NCBI GenBank assembly: GCA_958452575.1
Contig: CAUDUM010000004.1
Span: 138,664-202,663 of the forward strand
Direction: 5' to 3'
Length of the DNA stretch: 64,000 bases
Source of the DNA: an uncultured Eggerthellaceae bacterium
GTDB lineage: Bacteria; Actinomycetota; Coriobacteriia; Coriobacteriales; Eggerthellaceae
Shown here: positions 1-8,646 of the stretch, one piece after another
Layout of the letters: each line of letters begins with the position of its first letter
How positions within the stretch are numbered: the first letter of the stretch is position 1
Made by a program: the position numbers and the translations under genes
The notes under the pieces: generated by a model
The model's input: the letters and a program-made list of their open reading frames with translations, nothing else
Databases searched by the model: none
Told to the model about the DNA's origin: nothing

Positions 1-61
1 GGGCCCGGGCTCGTTGCGTTGCTCGGCGCGCGTGGAGGGGTCTCGCGCCGTTGGCTATTTC

Positions 62-87
62 GGGAAGGGCCGAGGGATGCCCTTCCC
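62..87 (-). terminator. candidate hairpin downstream of the first hydrolase gene
   Basis: A 9-bp perfect stem (62-70 with 79-87, GGGAAGGGC/GCCCTTCCC) lies just after the stop codon of the minus-strand gene ending at 104. The run after the stem on the minus strand is not T-rich, so termination is only inferred. Confidence 0.35.
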
Positions 88-103
88 AATCAGGACCCAT
101 CCC

Positions 104-2107
104 CTACGCGTAGAAATAGGTCAGGTAGTGGAAGCGGGTGCCGCCGTAGAGCACGCCCATGATGCAGGCGATGGTGCCCACGAGCAGGGCGCACAGCCAG
201 ATGTTGCCCGTCTTCTTGTAGATGAAGGTCGAGCCGCACACGGCAACCGTCATGCCGACCGGCAAGCCCCAGATGCGTTGGGTGTCCAAACCCATGCCCC
301 ACAGCCAATTGGTGTCGGCGGGGCTGCCGATGGTCTGCAGGTACCACTTCACCGCGACGATCACGATGACCACCGTCACGCCGATGACCAGGTTCACGGC
401 CATCGCGATCAGCAGGTCCTTGGTCTCGTTGCCGGTCGTGGGCAGGCGGCGGATGATGTTCATGTCGAAAGACAGGATCACGAACGCCACCAGGAAGACC
501 GCCAGGTAGTTCAAATACACCGGGATCTTGCTGACGGGCAGATCCTTCACGCCGAAGAACCAGGCGTAGAAGTCGGTGCCCAGCACGTTGAGCTGCAGCT
601 GCGTGTAGCCGAAGCCAACCGCCACCGCGATAGCAGCGACCAAGGCGCTCTTGCCGATCATCAGCGCGATGCCCTTGGCGCGCCCGCCGCGCGTGGTGCG
701 CTCGGCGTAGTCGGCCGGAGTCAGGCCGAGCTCGGTCAGGCCGATCTGCTTCTTCTTGCGCTCGGTGAGCATGAACACGATGAAGCCGATGGTCGCCACG
801 ATGGTCAGACCGCAGATCACGCCGAAGCCCATGTTGGAGTAGCCCATGTTGAAGCCGATTTCGCGCAGGTTGGCGTAGAAACGGCCGCCCACGATGCCGA
901 ACGCATCGGTCTTGATAACTAGGTAGGGCACCAGCAGGCCGATAAGCGATGCGATGACCAGGCCCGTGCCGCGGAAACCGACGTTGCGAGCCAGCGGGCG
1001 CTTGACAGCCGCGAACGCGGGCACTTCCTCGATCAGCAGCAGCGCGGTGGCGAACACGAACGCAGCCCAAGCGAAGATGCCGAACAGGCCGGTGTAGTCC
1101 TTGATCGGCCACGCCTGATCGTTGGCGTCGATGTAGTTGGGAACATCGTCGCCGACCATCTGCTGGCCGTAGTCGAGCAGATGCCCGATGCACTGTGTCG
1201 TGACGAACGCCGCTTCATGGATGCGCTCGTACTCGATCTGATAGATGAAACCGTCGCCTTCAGCGAAGGAGCCGTACACGGTGTCGGCCTCGACCTCGGT
1301 CGCGTTCTCGTAACCGGGGTACTTCTGCAGCATCGACAGGCCCTGCTCCTGCATGGAAGCGACCTTTTCCTCATGAGTCGCGCCATCAAGCTCGACGGCG
1401 CCCATCAGCGCGGCAACGTTGCCGTCGTAGCCGTTCCAAGCATCCGCGTATTCCGTATCCTCTGGAATCATGAGGACCGGGGATGCAAGCAGGATGCCCT
1501 TCGCATCATGCATCGCGCCGACCGCAGCAGCGGGAGTGGATCCCATGGAGTGGCCGGAGCTCAGGATATTGTCGGTGTCGACATAAGGCAGAGTCATCGT
1601 GTACTCATAGAACATCTCGGCCTCGTCGATAAGCGACCTGGGCGTGAGTGCGCCGGTCTGGCTGCCGTCGAAATAGCCCTGGGAATCGCCCGCGCCGAAC
1701 AGATCCGGTGCCACCACGACGAAACCGCGGCGGGCGAACTCCATCGCCCACGACTCGTGGTTGCGCGCGTTGCCCGCATTGCCGTGGAACATGAGGATCG
1801 CCGGCGCCTGATCCTGGTCGGTCGCGTTCGCGGGACGGTAGACCAAACCGCTGAACTCGGCGCCATCGTTGCCCGACAGCTTGATGCGATCGATGGTGAC
1901 GTTGCCCCAACCGGTGACGACACCCCAGTTGACGATCGAGGCCAGCAGCACGATGATCAGCGTGATGCACCAGCCCCGGCGCACGTTGCGCTTGCGGCGC
2001 TTCTGCTTCTCGGGATCGTAGAAGTCCGCTCGGAGCTTCTCGTCCATAAGGCGGTCTTTTTCCGCCTGGGCGGCTCGCTTGGCCGCCCTCTCTTCTTTCG
2101 TAGCCAT
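104..2107 (-). CDS. membrane-anchored alpha/beta hydrolase (copy 1)
   Basis: A 667-residue protein with a basic cytoplasmic N-terminus, one transmembrane segment at about 47-69, an alpha/beta-hydrolase domain at about 80-310 and roughly eight further membrane helices in the C-terminal half. The hydrolase domain has the oxyanion-region motif HGNAGN (about 108-113), the nucleophile elbow GHSMG with Ser187, and a conserved RIHEAAF with His297 that may be the catalytic His. The ATG at 2107 is chosen because a GGAAGGGG ribosome site precedes it; upstream in-frame codons look like untranslated leader. The orientation of charges suggests that the hydrolase domain faces outside. Substrate is unknown; the fold allows an esterase, lipase or peptidase. 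It is a close paralog of the gene at 4031-6094 and is divergent from a membrane LuxR regulator, which suggests that the regulator controls it. Confidence 0.85.
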   Translation of the reverse strand: MATKEERAAKRAAQAEKDRLMDEKLRADFYDPEKQKRRKRNVRRGWCITLIIVLLASIVNWGVVTGWGNVTIDRIKLSGNDGAEFSGLVYRPANATDQDQAPAILMFHGNAGNARNHESWAMEFARRGFVVVAPDLFGAGDSQGYFDGSQTGALTPRSLIDEAEMFYEYTMTLPYVDTDNILSSGHSMGSTPAAAVGAMHDAKGILLASPVLMIPEDTEYADAWNGYDGNVAALMGAVELDGATHEEKVASMQEQGLSMLQKYPGYENATEVEADTVYGSFAEGDGFIYQIEYERIHEAAFVTTQCIGHLLDYGQQMVGDDVPNYIDANDQAWPIKDYTGLFGIFAWAAFVFATALLLIEEVPAFAAVKRPLARNVGFRGTGLVIASLIGLLVPYLVIKTDAFGIVGGRFYANLREIGFNMGYSNMGFGVICGLTIVATIGFIVFMLTERKKKQIGLTELGLTPADYAERTTRGGRAKGIALMIGKSALVAAIAVAVGFGYTQLQLNVLGTDFYAWFFGVKDLPVSKIPVYLNYLAVFLVAFVILSFDMNIIRRLPTTGNETKDLLIAMAVNLVIGVTVVIVIVAVKWYLQTIGSPADTNWLWGMGLDTQRIWGLPVGMTVAVCGSTFIYKKTGNIWLCALLVGTIACIMGVLYGGTRFHYLTYFYA

Positions 2108-2269
2108 GTTTCCCCTTCCGGATGCATCCGACGTTCCGGCATGCGGTATCGTCGAATTCCCTTGTATCGGTTCGCCTTCCCTCCTTTCCTCGGCGATACC
2201 TTTTCGACCTTCCGATTCGGAGAAAGTGTCGCGCCTGAGCCCCTTTTGCACATCCGACTATGAAAAAAC

Positions 2270-2293
2270 AGGGGTGTAAACCGATAAACCCCT
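2270..2293. promoter_or_regulatory. imperfect palindrome in the first divergent intergenic region
   Basis: AGGGGT and ACCCCT form the outer arms of an imperfect palindrome between the divergent hydrolase and LuxR genes. The related string ACAGGGGT occurs on the minus strand in the equivalent region of the second module (around 6268). It could be an operator, but this is inference from two sites only. Confidence 0.25.
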
Positions 2294-2449
2294 TCATCTA
2301 CGACTCCCGCCATCAGGCATTTTTAAGTAAAGTATTACGTAAGGGATCGCATTTCGGCACGTTGAGAGCCGCGTGCGAAAGAGACAGCGGCTGTCGCGTG
2401 GCAGATTTGCAGCAGACAAGCCGAATGGGCAATCGAGGGAGGGAAGCCA

Positions 2450-3856
2450 ATGAGAACAGGGCGCTTCGATGTGGTGCTTCGCTCCGTCGCCGGCATCCCC
2501 CTCGCGTTCTACGGATACGCGTTCCAAAAAGCATGGATATCCATCGAGTCGGTTCCCTCCGCAGCGCTTGTCCTAGGTCCCGATCTGATCCCTGGCGGCA
2601 TCCTCAATGCACTTGTCGCCATCGTCCTGGGAATCCTCGCGCTCAAATTCAACTCACATCGCTTCCGCCGCGTTCTTCTCTACGTAGGAACCGGACTCCA
2701 GCTTGCCGCTGCGGCGCTGCTCATCACCGTGCCCTTCGTCGACTACCCTCCTGAGGTGTTCGCCTTTGCGACAGCGATAGCAGGTACAGGAGGCGTGGTG
2801 CTGATGTCCGCGCTCTGGGTCGACCTTTATTCGCTGCTCAATCCCGTTCGCGTCGCCTATCTCAACGCTGTCGCGATCATCCTCGCGCAGGCGCTTATCT
2901 TCATCGTGGAAGGTAACGAGCTTTCCCGCGTGCTCGCTGTGCTCGCGGTCATCCCGATCATAACGGCCTGCCTTTACATCGTCGGCGCGCATAGTGGAGC
3001 AAAGGAGAATCCTCCTGCCAAGATCAGCAAGGCAAAGTTCCTTTTTCCCTACAAAGCCGTGTTGTTCATCGCCGTTTATTCCTTGGCCTACGGAGTAGCA
3101 GCAGTGGATGTGAGCGTCATCAGCGCGCGCTACACCGCCGTCGTGCCTGCGGCGATCGTTCTGCTTTTCGTCTTCCTCAACACCAAGCGCTTTAACATCT
3201 CCATTTTGATCCGCATGGCACTGCCTTTGATGTTGTCGGGGTTCCTTTTGATCTCGTTCATACCCGAGGAGCTGCACGCAGCATCGTCGTTCATGTTGTA
3301 TTCGGGCTTTGCCACCATGGAGATGCTTCTGTTCCTCATGGTGTGCACCATCTCATACAGCTCGGGCACCTCGGCTATCTGGTTGTTCGGCATCTTGGGA
3401 GGCACCCAGTTTCTGATGCGTGGTATCGGCACCATGGTGGGCGGATTCGCCATGTCATCTTTGGGTGACGCGCAGTACACCGTCCTCAATATCGCTGCCA
3501 TTGTCGCAGTTGTGCTTGTGAGCCTGACTCTCATGTCCGAGAAGAGCCTCTTCTCATTTTGGGGAGCCAAAAGCCAAGCCGGCACGACCGAAGACGGCTC
3601 GATCGCAAACGAAGCCGACTCCCCCGCAGACGACTCCCTTGAGATCCGCATCAACACCCTGAGCGCCTCTTATGCGCTGATCGATCGCGAGACTGAGGTC
3701 CTCTACCTTGCCGTGAAGGGAAAGACCAACAACCAGATCGCCCGCGACATGTTCATCTCGATCGGCACGGTGAAGGCCCACCTCTACCACATCTACCAGA
3801 AACTCGGCATCCATACGCGCAAAGAGCTGTTCGCGCTGTTGGATGTAAAAAAGTAG
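2450..3856 (+). CDS. LuxR-family regulator with MFS-like membrane domain (copy 1)
   Basis: A 468-residue protein. Residues 1 to about 370 are a polytopic membrane domain of about 12 helices resembling a transporter fold. After a polar, acidic linker, residues about 404-468 form a LuxR-type (GerE) helix-turn-helix with the usual ETEVLYLAVKGKTNNQIA and GTVKAHLYHIYQKL pattern. This architecture is abundant in Eggerthellaceae and is generally assumed to sense small molecules or membrane signals and to activate a neighbouring operon. The start is well placed: GGGAGG lies seven bases before the ATG. It is divergent from the hydrolase at 104-2107 and is followed by a strong terminator. The ligand cannot be told from the sequence. 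Confidence 0.9.
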   Translation: MRTGRFDVVLRSVAGIPLAFYGYAFQKAWISIESVPSAALVLGPDLIPGGILNALVAIVLGILALKFNSHRFRRVLLYVGTGLQLAAAALLITVPFVDYPPEVFAFATAIAGTGGVVLMSALWVDLYSLLNPVRVAYLNAVAIILAQALIFIVEGNELSRVLAVLAVIPIITACLYIVGAHSGAKENPPAKISKAKFLFPYKAVLFIAVYSLAYGVAAVDVSVISARYTAVVPAAIVLLFVFLNTKRFNISILIRMALPLMLSGFLLISFIPEELHAASSFMLYSGFATMEMLLFLMVCTISYSSGTSAIWLFGILGGTQFLMRGIGTMVGGFAMSSLGDAQYTVLNIAAIVAVVLVSLTLMSEKSLFSFWGAKSQAGTTEDGSIANEADSPADDSLEIRINTLSASYALIDRETEVLYLAVKGKTNNQIARDMFISIGTVKAHLYHIYQKLGIHTRKELFALLDVKK

Positions 3857-3914
3857 CGTGGCTTTGAATCCGAGCGCACGGGAGCACGCACCTATCTACC
3901 CATGCAGAATGACC

Positions 3915-3949
3915 ATGGAGCCCGAGAAGAGACTCGGGCTCCATTTTGT
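3915..3949 (+). terminator. rho-independent terminator after LuxR copy 1
   Basis: A 12-bp perfect stem (3915-3926 with 3933-3944), six-base loop AAGAGA, then TTTTGTT. It sits between convergent genes but has a T-tract only on the plus strand, so it serves the LuxR gene. Confidence 0.85.
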
Positions 3950-4030
3950 TCGGCACAGTGGGAGGGGGACACCGCGCCATGGGATATGTCTTGCATGGAA
4001 ACCGTCTAGTCGGCGATCTCCATCATCGTT

Positions 4031-6094
4031 CTAGCAGTAGAACGTCAGATAATGGAAGCGCATGCTGCCGTAGAGCAGACCCATGATGCACGCGATAGTG
4101 CCTACCAGCAGAGCGCACAGCCACAGGTTGCCAGTCTTCTTGTACAGGAAGGTTGATCCCGCGACCGCGCAGGTCATGCCCACTGGCAGACCCCAGATGC
4201 GCTGAGTGTCAAGACCCATGCTCCACAGCCAGCTGGTGTCTGCGGCGTTGCCGGTAGCCTGGAAGTACCACTTCACCGCGACGATGGCGATGACCACGGC
4301 CGTTGCCAGAACCACGTTCACCACGATGGCGATGATGAGGTCCTTGGTCTCGTTGCCCGTCGTGGGCAGGCGGCGGATAACGTTCATATCGATGGACAGC
4401 ACCACGAATGCGAGGATGAACACCACCAGGTAGGGCAGATAGTGCACGAACTTGCTGATGGGGATGTCCTTCACGCCGAAGAACCACGAGTAGAAGTCGG
4501 TGCCGAGGATCTCAACCTGCAAGGCCATATACGCCCAGCCAACGAACACCACGATGAAAGCGAGCAGCGCGGTGCGCAGGATCATGCCACTGACGGCCTT
4601 AGCCTTCGCGCCGGCGGCAGAGCTCGCGTCGTAGTCCGCGGGGGTCATGCCGAACTCGGTGGGAGTGAGTCCCTTCTTCTTGCGCTCGGTGAGAAGGAAG
4701 ATGGCGGTGCCCAGAATGCACACCAACGTCAGGCCCACGATCACGCCGAAGCCCAGGTTGGAGTAGTTGATGTGAAAGCCCAGCTGCCACAGGTTGTAGC
4801 CCTGTTGACCACCCACGATACCGAACGCGTCGGTCTTGATGACCAGGTACGGCACCAGCAAAGCCACCAACGACGCGATAATCAGACCCGGACCACGGAA
4901 GCCCACGTTGCGGGGCAAGGGCCTCTTGACGCCCTCGAAGGCGCGCACCTCTTCGATGAGCAGCAGGGCAAAGGCGCACAGGAACGCCACGAAGACGAGG
5001 GTGCCGAACAGGCCGGTGTAGTCTTTGATCGGCCAGATCTGATCCTGCCAATCGATGGGGTTGGGAACCTCGTCCACGAACTGCTGGCCATAGTTCAACA
5101 GGTTGCCCACCGTAGTGGTGGTAACGAACGCGGCTTCATGGATGCGCTGCGGCTCGACGATGAAGGCGTACCCGTGTCCATCCTCGAATGAGCCGTACTC
5201 GACGTTGGGCTCGATGCGCTCGGCGTTCTCGTAGCCTTCGTATTTCTGCAGGGTAGGTAGGCCCTTCTGCTGGATGCTCTTGTCGGCCTGCTCGGGATCG
5301 AGCGTCTTGCTGTGCTCGACGTCGCCCATCAGTACCACGGTGTTGCGATCGTATTCCTGCCACGCCAGCCAATACTTGTACTGGGGATCGTCTTCGGACA
5401 TGGTCTCGGCTGTGGCGTTTGCGAAATTCCACGCCGACGTACCGGCTGCGACGATGATTCCCTTGGCGTTGTAGTAGGCCCCCATGGCGAAGGCGGGCAC
5501 GCCGCCCATCGAGTGACCGGTGGATAGAATGTTGTCGGTGTCAACGTACGGCAGCGTGAGCATGTACTGATAGAACATATCAGCTTCGTAGATCAACGAC
5601 TCGGGTCCAGTGGCGGCGCCCATCGATTCGGGGCCTGCCACATCAGGCAGATAGCCGGTGAAGTACGCCTCGGAATTGCCGGAGCCGTACAAGTCGGGAA
5701 CCACCACGACATAACCGCGACGCGCGAACTCCATAGCCCACGCCTCGTGGTTGCGGGCGTTGCCCGCGTTGCCGTGGAACATGATGACCGCCGGTGCAGG
5801 CGTGTCGTCGGTTGCGTTCGCGGGACGGTACACCAGACCGCTGAACTCGGCTCCATCGTTGCCCGACAGCTTGATGCGGTCAATGTCGACGTTGCCCCAT
5901 CCGGTAATGACGCCCCAGTTGATCACGCTGGCAACGAGCAGCAACACCAGCGTGATGCAGAAGCCTATCCGCACGTTCTTGCGGCGCTTCTTCTTTTTCT
6001 CCGGATCGTAGAAATTCGCCCGGAGCTGCTCGTCCATTTGGCGATCGCGCTCTGCCTGCAAGGCTCGGCGATCGGTTTTGGTTGCTTCAGACAT
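4031..6094 (-). CDS. membrane-anchored alpha/beta hydrolase (copy 2)
   Basis: A 687-residue paralog of the gene at 104-2107 with the same order: basic N-terminus, transmembrane segment at about 46-68, alpha/beta-hydrolase domain with HGNAGN and GHSMG (Ser195), a RIHEAAF motif, then about eight membrane helices ending in a short tail. It carries an extra Gly/Pro-rich loop (about 145-165) before the nucleophile region, absent from copy 1. Long identical blocks such as RLPTTGNETKDL in the C-terminal membrane half show that the two arose by duplication. It starts with ATG at 6094 after AAAAGGGGACATC. It is divergent from its own LuxR gene at 6363. Substrate unknown. Confidence 0.85.
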   Translation of the reverse strand: MSEATKTDRRALQAERDRQMDEQLRANFYDPEKKKKRRKNVRIGFCITLVLLLVASVINWGVITGWGNVDIDRIKLSGNDGAEFSGLVYRPANATDDTPAPAVIMFHGNAGNARNHEAWAMEFARRGYVVVVPDLYGSGNSEAYFTGYLPDVAGPESMGAATGPESLIYEADMFYQYMLTLPYVDTDNILSTGHSMGGVPAFAMGAYYNAKGIIVAAGTSAWNFANATAETMSEDDPQYKYWLAWQEYDRNTVVLMGDVEHSKTLDPEQADKSIQQKGLPTLQKYEGYENAERIEPNVEYGSFEDGHGYAFIVEPQRIHEAAFVTTTTVGNLLNYGQQFVDEVPNPIDWQDQIWPIKDYTGLFGTLVFVAFLCAFALLLIEEVRAFEGVKRPLPRNVGFRGPGLIIASLVALLVPYLVIKTDAFGIVGGQQGYNLWQLGFHINYSNLGFGVIVGLTLVCILGTAIFLLTERKKKGLTPTEFGMTPADYDASSAAGAKAKAVSGMILRTALLAFIVVFVGWAYMALQVEILGTDFYSWFFGVKDIPISKFVHYLPYLVVFILAFVVLSIDMNVIRRLPTTGNETKDLIIAIVVNVVLATAVVIAIVAVKWYFQATGNAADTSWLWSMGLDTQRIWGLPVGMTCAVAGSTFLYKKTGNLWLCALLVGTIACIMGLLYGSMRFHYLTFYC

Positions 6095-6299
6095 GATGTC
6101 CCCTTTTCCCTTCCAAAGGATAGCGTTCTCCCGGCGTCCATTCCTCTCCCCTTCCCGCCGGTCTCTGGGTTGCTTTATCGGGAGACATGATCGGCCTCAA
6201 CCTGACATGGCGCATCTAACTGATGGTGCAGAAGAGTGCATTAATCTAAACTGTATCAACTCAACCCCTGTGATCTGGGAAGATGAGTTCTTGATGCAT

Positions 6300-6329
6300 T
6301 TGCGAACGGATTAGGTGATCGGCTATAGT
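6300..6329 (+). promoter_or_regulatory. candidate promoter for LuxR copy 2
   Basis: TTGCGA at 6300-6305 and TATAGT at 6324-6329 with an 18-bp spacer, 34 bases before the LuxR ATG. Confidence 0.5.
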
Positions 6330-6362
6330 TGAGACGACTCACGAGAAGGAGGGACTCGTTCT

Positions 6363-7721
6363 ATGCGGCTCAACTCCGCAGCAATTTCCATTTCCGGCAT
6401 CCCTTTGGCGTTCTACGGCTACCTGCTGCAGAAAACCTGGGGAGCCACGGAGGGCGTCGTCGTAGGGTTCCCCAACTTGATGGTGGGCGGGTTCACGTCC
6501 ATCACATGCGCCGTGGTGGCGTTGGCCCTCGCCTTCGCTTCACGCATTCGCAACGAAAAGGGCACGCGAAAAGCGGCTCTGCGAATCGGCGTGGCGGTAC
6601 AGATCGCTTCGGCTCTTTTGGACGGCGCCATCGTAATTGCCGGGCTCGATTCCGACGGTCTGCTGTTCACGAGCCTCATCCTCAAAGGCGTTGGCACCAT
6701 CATCGTCTCCGCATTGTGGATCGAGTTCTACGCGATGCTCAACCCGGTGCGGGCGGGCTTTCTCTGCGCTGCATCCACTGCACTTTCCGCCCTTGCCCTG
6801 TTCATCGTCGAGCAGGTTGCCGGTATCCACCTTCTAGCGCTGCGGCTGACCCTAACCGTTTTCTCGCTTGTTCTTTACAGAATGGCGTGGCAAGAACTCG
6901 AGAAAGGAAGACTGGCGCCCAATCTGGAAACGCAGCGGTTCTTCATTCCCTATCGCGCAATCGCATTCATCTTGGTGTACTCGTTCGCCTACGGCATCGC
7001 TTCGACTATTCTTGCAGCACGTTCGACGAATTATACGGCGGTTATCCCCTCGTTCATCGTCATCGTCCTCATCCTGCTGAACTCGAACAAGCTCACCTCA
7101 ACTTCACTTTCGCGCATCACGTTGCCGCTGATGATAGGCGGTTTCATGCTGACGGCGTTCGCCTCCAACGACTTCGCACCGTTGTCGTTGCTGCTGCTTG
7201 ATACCGGCTATGCATCAATGGAGCTGCTCATGCTGCTCCTGGTGTGCGCCGCAGCATACAGTTCGCGCGGATCGGCGCTGTGGTTGTTCGGGTTGATGGC
7301 GGCAACGCAATTCGTTGGGCAGTTCGGAGGCAACCTGTTGGCTGTTGCGCTGAATGCTCACGAGGGCACACCCGAGTTCGTGGTGATGGAGATCTTCGCC
7401 ATGGTGCTGGTGGTGGCTATCAGTCCGCTTATCGCGTCGGACCGTTCGCTCAACGCGTTCTGGAAAGGAACAGCCACGGTCGACGGGATCCCACCCGAAA
7501 GCGATCGCCTGAAGATGCGGGTGGACGAGTTGTCCTCGAAGTTCGGTCTAACCGGACGCGAAAGCGAGGTGCTCTACCTGGCGGCGCAGGGCAAGACCAA
7601 CGCCAACATCGCCGCCGACATGATCTTGTCCGAGGGCACGGTTAAGACGCACCTACATCACGTCTACCGCAAGTTCGGCATCAGAACCCGCACCGAGCTG
7701 ATGGATATCATGGGCAAGTAG
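6363..7721 (+). CDS. LuxR-family regulator with MFS-like membrane domain (copy 2)
   Basis: A 452-residue paralog of the regulator at 2450-3856: about 12 predicted membrane helices over residues 1-360, a short polar linker, and a LuxR/GerE helix-turn-helix at about 388-452 (ESEVLYLAAQGKTNANIA, then GTVKTHLHHVYRKF). Shared N-terminal block SGIPLAFYGYLLQK matches AGIPLAFYGYAFQK in copy 1. AAGGAGG lies ten bases before the ATG. It is divergent from hydrolase copy 2 at the same relative position as copy 1, so the pair was duplicated as a unit. Expected to be a membrane-bound or membrane-released transcription factor; the signal is unknown. Confidence 0.9.
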   Translation: MRLNSAAISISGIPLAFYGYLLQKTWGATEGVVVGFPNLMVGGFTSITCAVVALALAFASRIRNEKGTRKAALRIGVAVQIASALLDGAIVIAGLDSDGLLFTSLILKGVGTIIVSALWIEFYAMLNPVRAGFLCAASTALSALALFIVEQVAGIHLLALRLTLTVFSLVLYRMAWQELEKGRLAPNLETQRFFIPYRAIAFILVYSFAYGIASTILAARSTNYTAVIPSFIVIVLILLNSNKLTSTSLSRITLPLMIGGFMLTAFASNDFAPLSLLLLDTGYASMELLMLLLVCAAAYSSRGSALWLFGLMAATQFVGQFGGNLLAVALNAHEGTPEFVVMEIFAMVLVVAISPLIASDRSLNAFWKGTATVDGIPPESDRLKMRVDELSSKFGLTGRESEVLYLAAQGKTNANIAADMILSEGTVKTHLHHVYRKFGIRTRTELMDIMGK

Positions 7722-7860
7722 AGTCGCTCTACTCAACCACGCCGTATTGGGCAAGCAAACACTCCCGCCGCAGAGAGCGGCTACTCCTCTGTTCTTTTCG
7801 CCCTGCTTCCATCCACCACGGAGGCAAACTAGATGAAACCCTTATCTCGCAATCCCGATC

Positions 7861-8024
7861 CAAACTGGAAACCAGTACTCTTTTCCAGTTTCAGCGGCGC
7901 GTTTTTCACAGACTTGTGGTTTCTGCCGTTTTGAAGCCCGTATACGGCCTCGAAACTGGAAGTTTTCACTGGTTTGCGCTGGAAACGCATTTCAAACTGA
8001 AAAAAAGTACCGGTTTCCAGTTTG
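7861..8024. repeat. 164-bp element with 32-bp terminal inverted repeats
   Basis: The ends 7861-7892 and 7993-8024 are inverted repeats matching at 28 of 32 positions, with 13 perfectly complementary outer bases (CAAACTGGAAACC / GGTTTCCAGTTTG). The interior repeats variants of AAACTGG and contains GCCGT...ACGGC. No open reading frame fills it and no clear target-site duplication was seen. It could be a miniature transposable element or a large palindromic extragenic repeat. The rest of the 495-bp gap (7722-8216) holds two small hairpins (8062-8081 and 8090-8116) and the terminator below. Confidence 0.7.
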
Positions 8025-8137
8025 ATTAGGAGCGTGCGGTAAGTCCAGTTGGGTTTAACTCATTCCGAATTACCGGAATGGCCTCAACTATCTCCGAAGG
8101 ATTCCTTCAGATAGTATCGTTCTTCCTTCCGATATAA

Positions 8138-8181
8138 GGAAAAAAAGAACGGCCCGGATCGTTTGATCCGGGCCGTTTGTG
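8138..8181. terminator. strong terminator for the zinc-ribbon gene
   Basis: A 14-bp perfect stem around ACGGCCCGGATC/GATCCGGGCCGT with a four-base loop. On the minus strand it is followed by CTTTTTTTCC, so it ends the transcript of the gene at 8217-8366; it may also block plus-strand reading. Confidence 0.85.
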
Positions 8182-8216
8182 ATTGCTTCTTATCGAAGCG
8201 GCTATATCAGCAAAGG

Positions 8217-8366
8217 TTACTTGACCTTGCCGATGCGGCAGATGGTGGTGCCGCAGTCGGGGCACTTGCCCTTGGTGATGGGTTTGCCGTTCTTGGTGAC
8301 GCCCTCCTTCGGGTCGGTCATGACCTTCTTCGCCTTGCACTTGACGCAGTAAGCCTCGATCGCCAT
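8217..8366 (-). CDS. small zinc-ribbon protein (DUF5679-like)
   Basis: A 49-residue basic protein beginning MAIEAYCVKCKAKK and ending CPDCGTTICRIGKVK. Two CxxC pairs form a likely zinc ribbon. Length and sequence pattern match the DUF5679 family, which is common in actinobacteria and often annotated as hypothetical. AAAGGAGG lies eight bases before the ATG, which makes expression likely. It is monocistronic with its own strong terminator. The role is unknown; the fold suggests binding of nucleic acid or protein. Confidence 0.85.
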   Translation of the reverse strand: MAIEAYCVKCKAKKVMTDPKEGVTKNGKPITKGKCPDCGTTICRIGKVK

Positions 8367-8591
8367 GATTCGGGACCTCCTTTATGTTCGTCTCGACAAC
8401 AGTTATTCAACAACCCCATATGAACAGGGAAATTGCAGCGGCGCCTATACTATCACAACACTCTTGATGCAAACTGAAAAACGCCTGATTAAACGCTTAT
8501 TTGCACTCCAGGTACCATACGGGGCGCACAGCGGGCCCGAAAAGGGCCGAAATACGCGCCTAGCCAGCATTCGCCGCTCGCCCGTCAAAGA

Positions 8592-8626
8592 AAAAGCGGG
8601 TCCGGCACCCGGCGGAACCCGCTTTT
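8592..8626 (-). terminator. terminator after the M28-like gene
   Basis: Stem AAAAGCGGGT (8592-8601) with ACCCGCTTTT (8617-8626), extended inwards by CCG/CGG. On the minus strand it continues into CTTTTTCTTT. Confidence 0.8.
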
Positions 8627-8646
8627 ATCGACGCTGTCTAACTACG

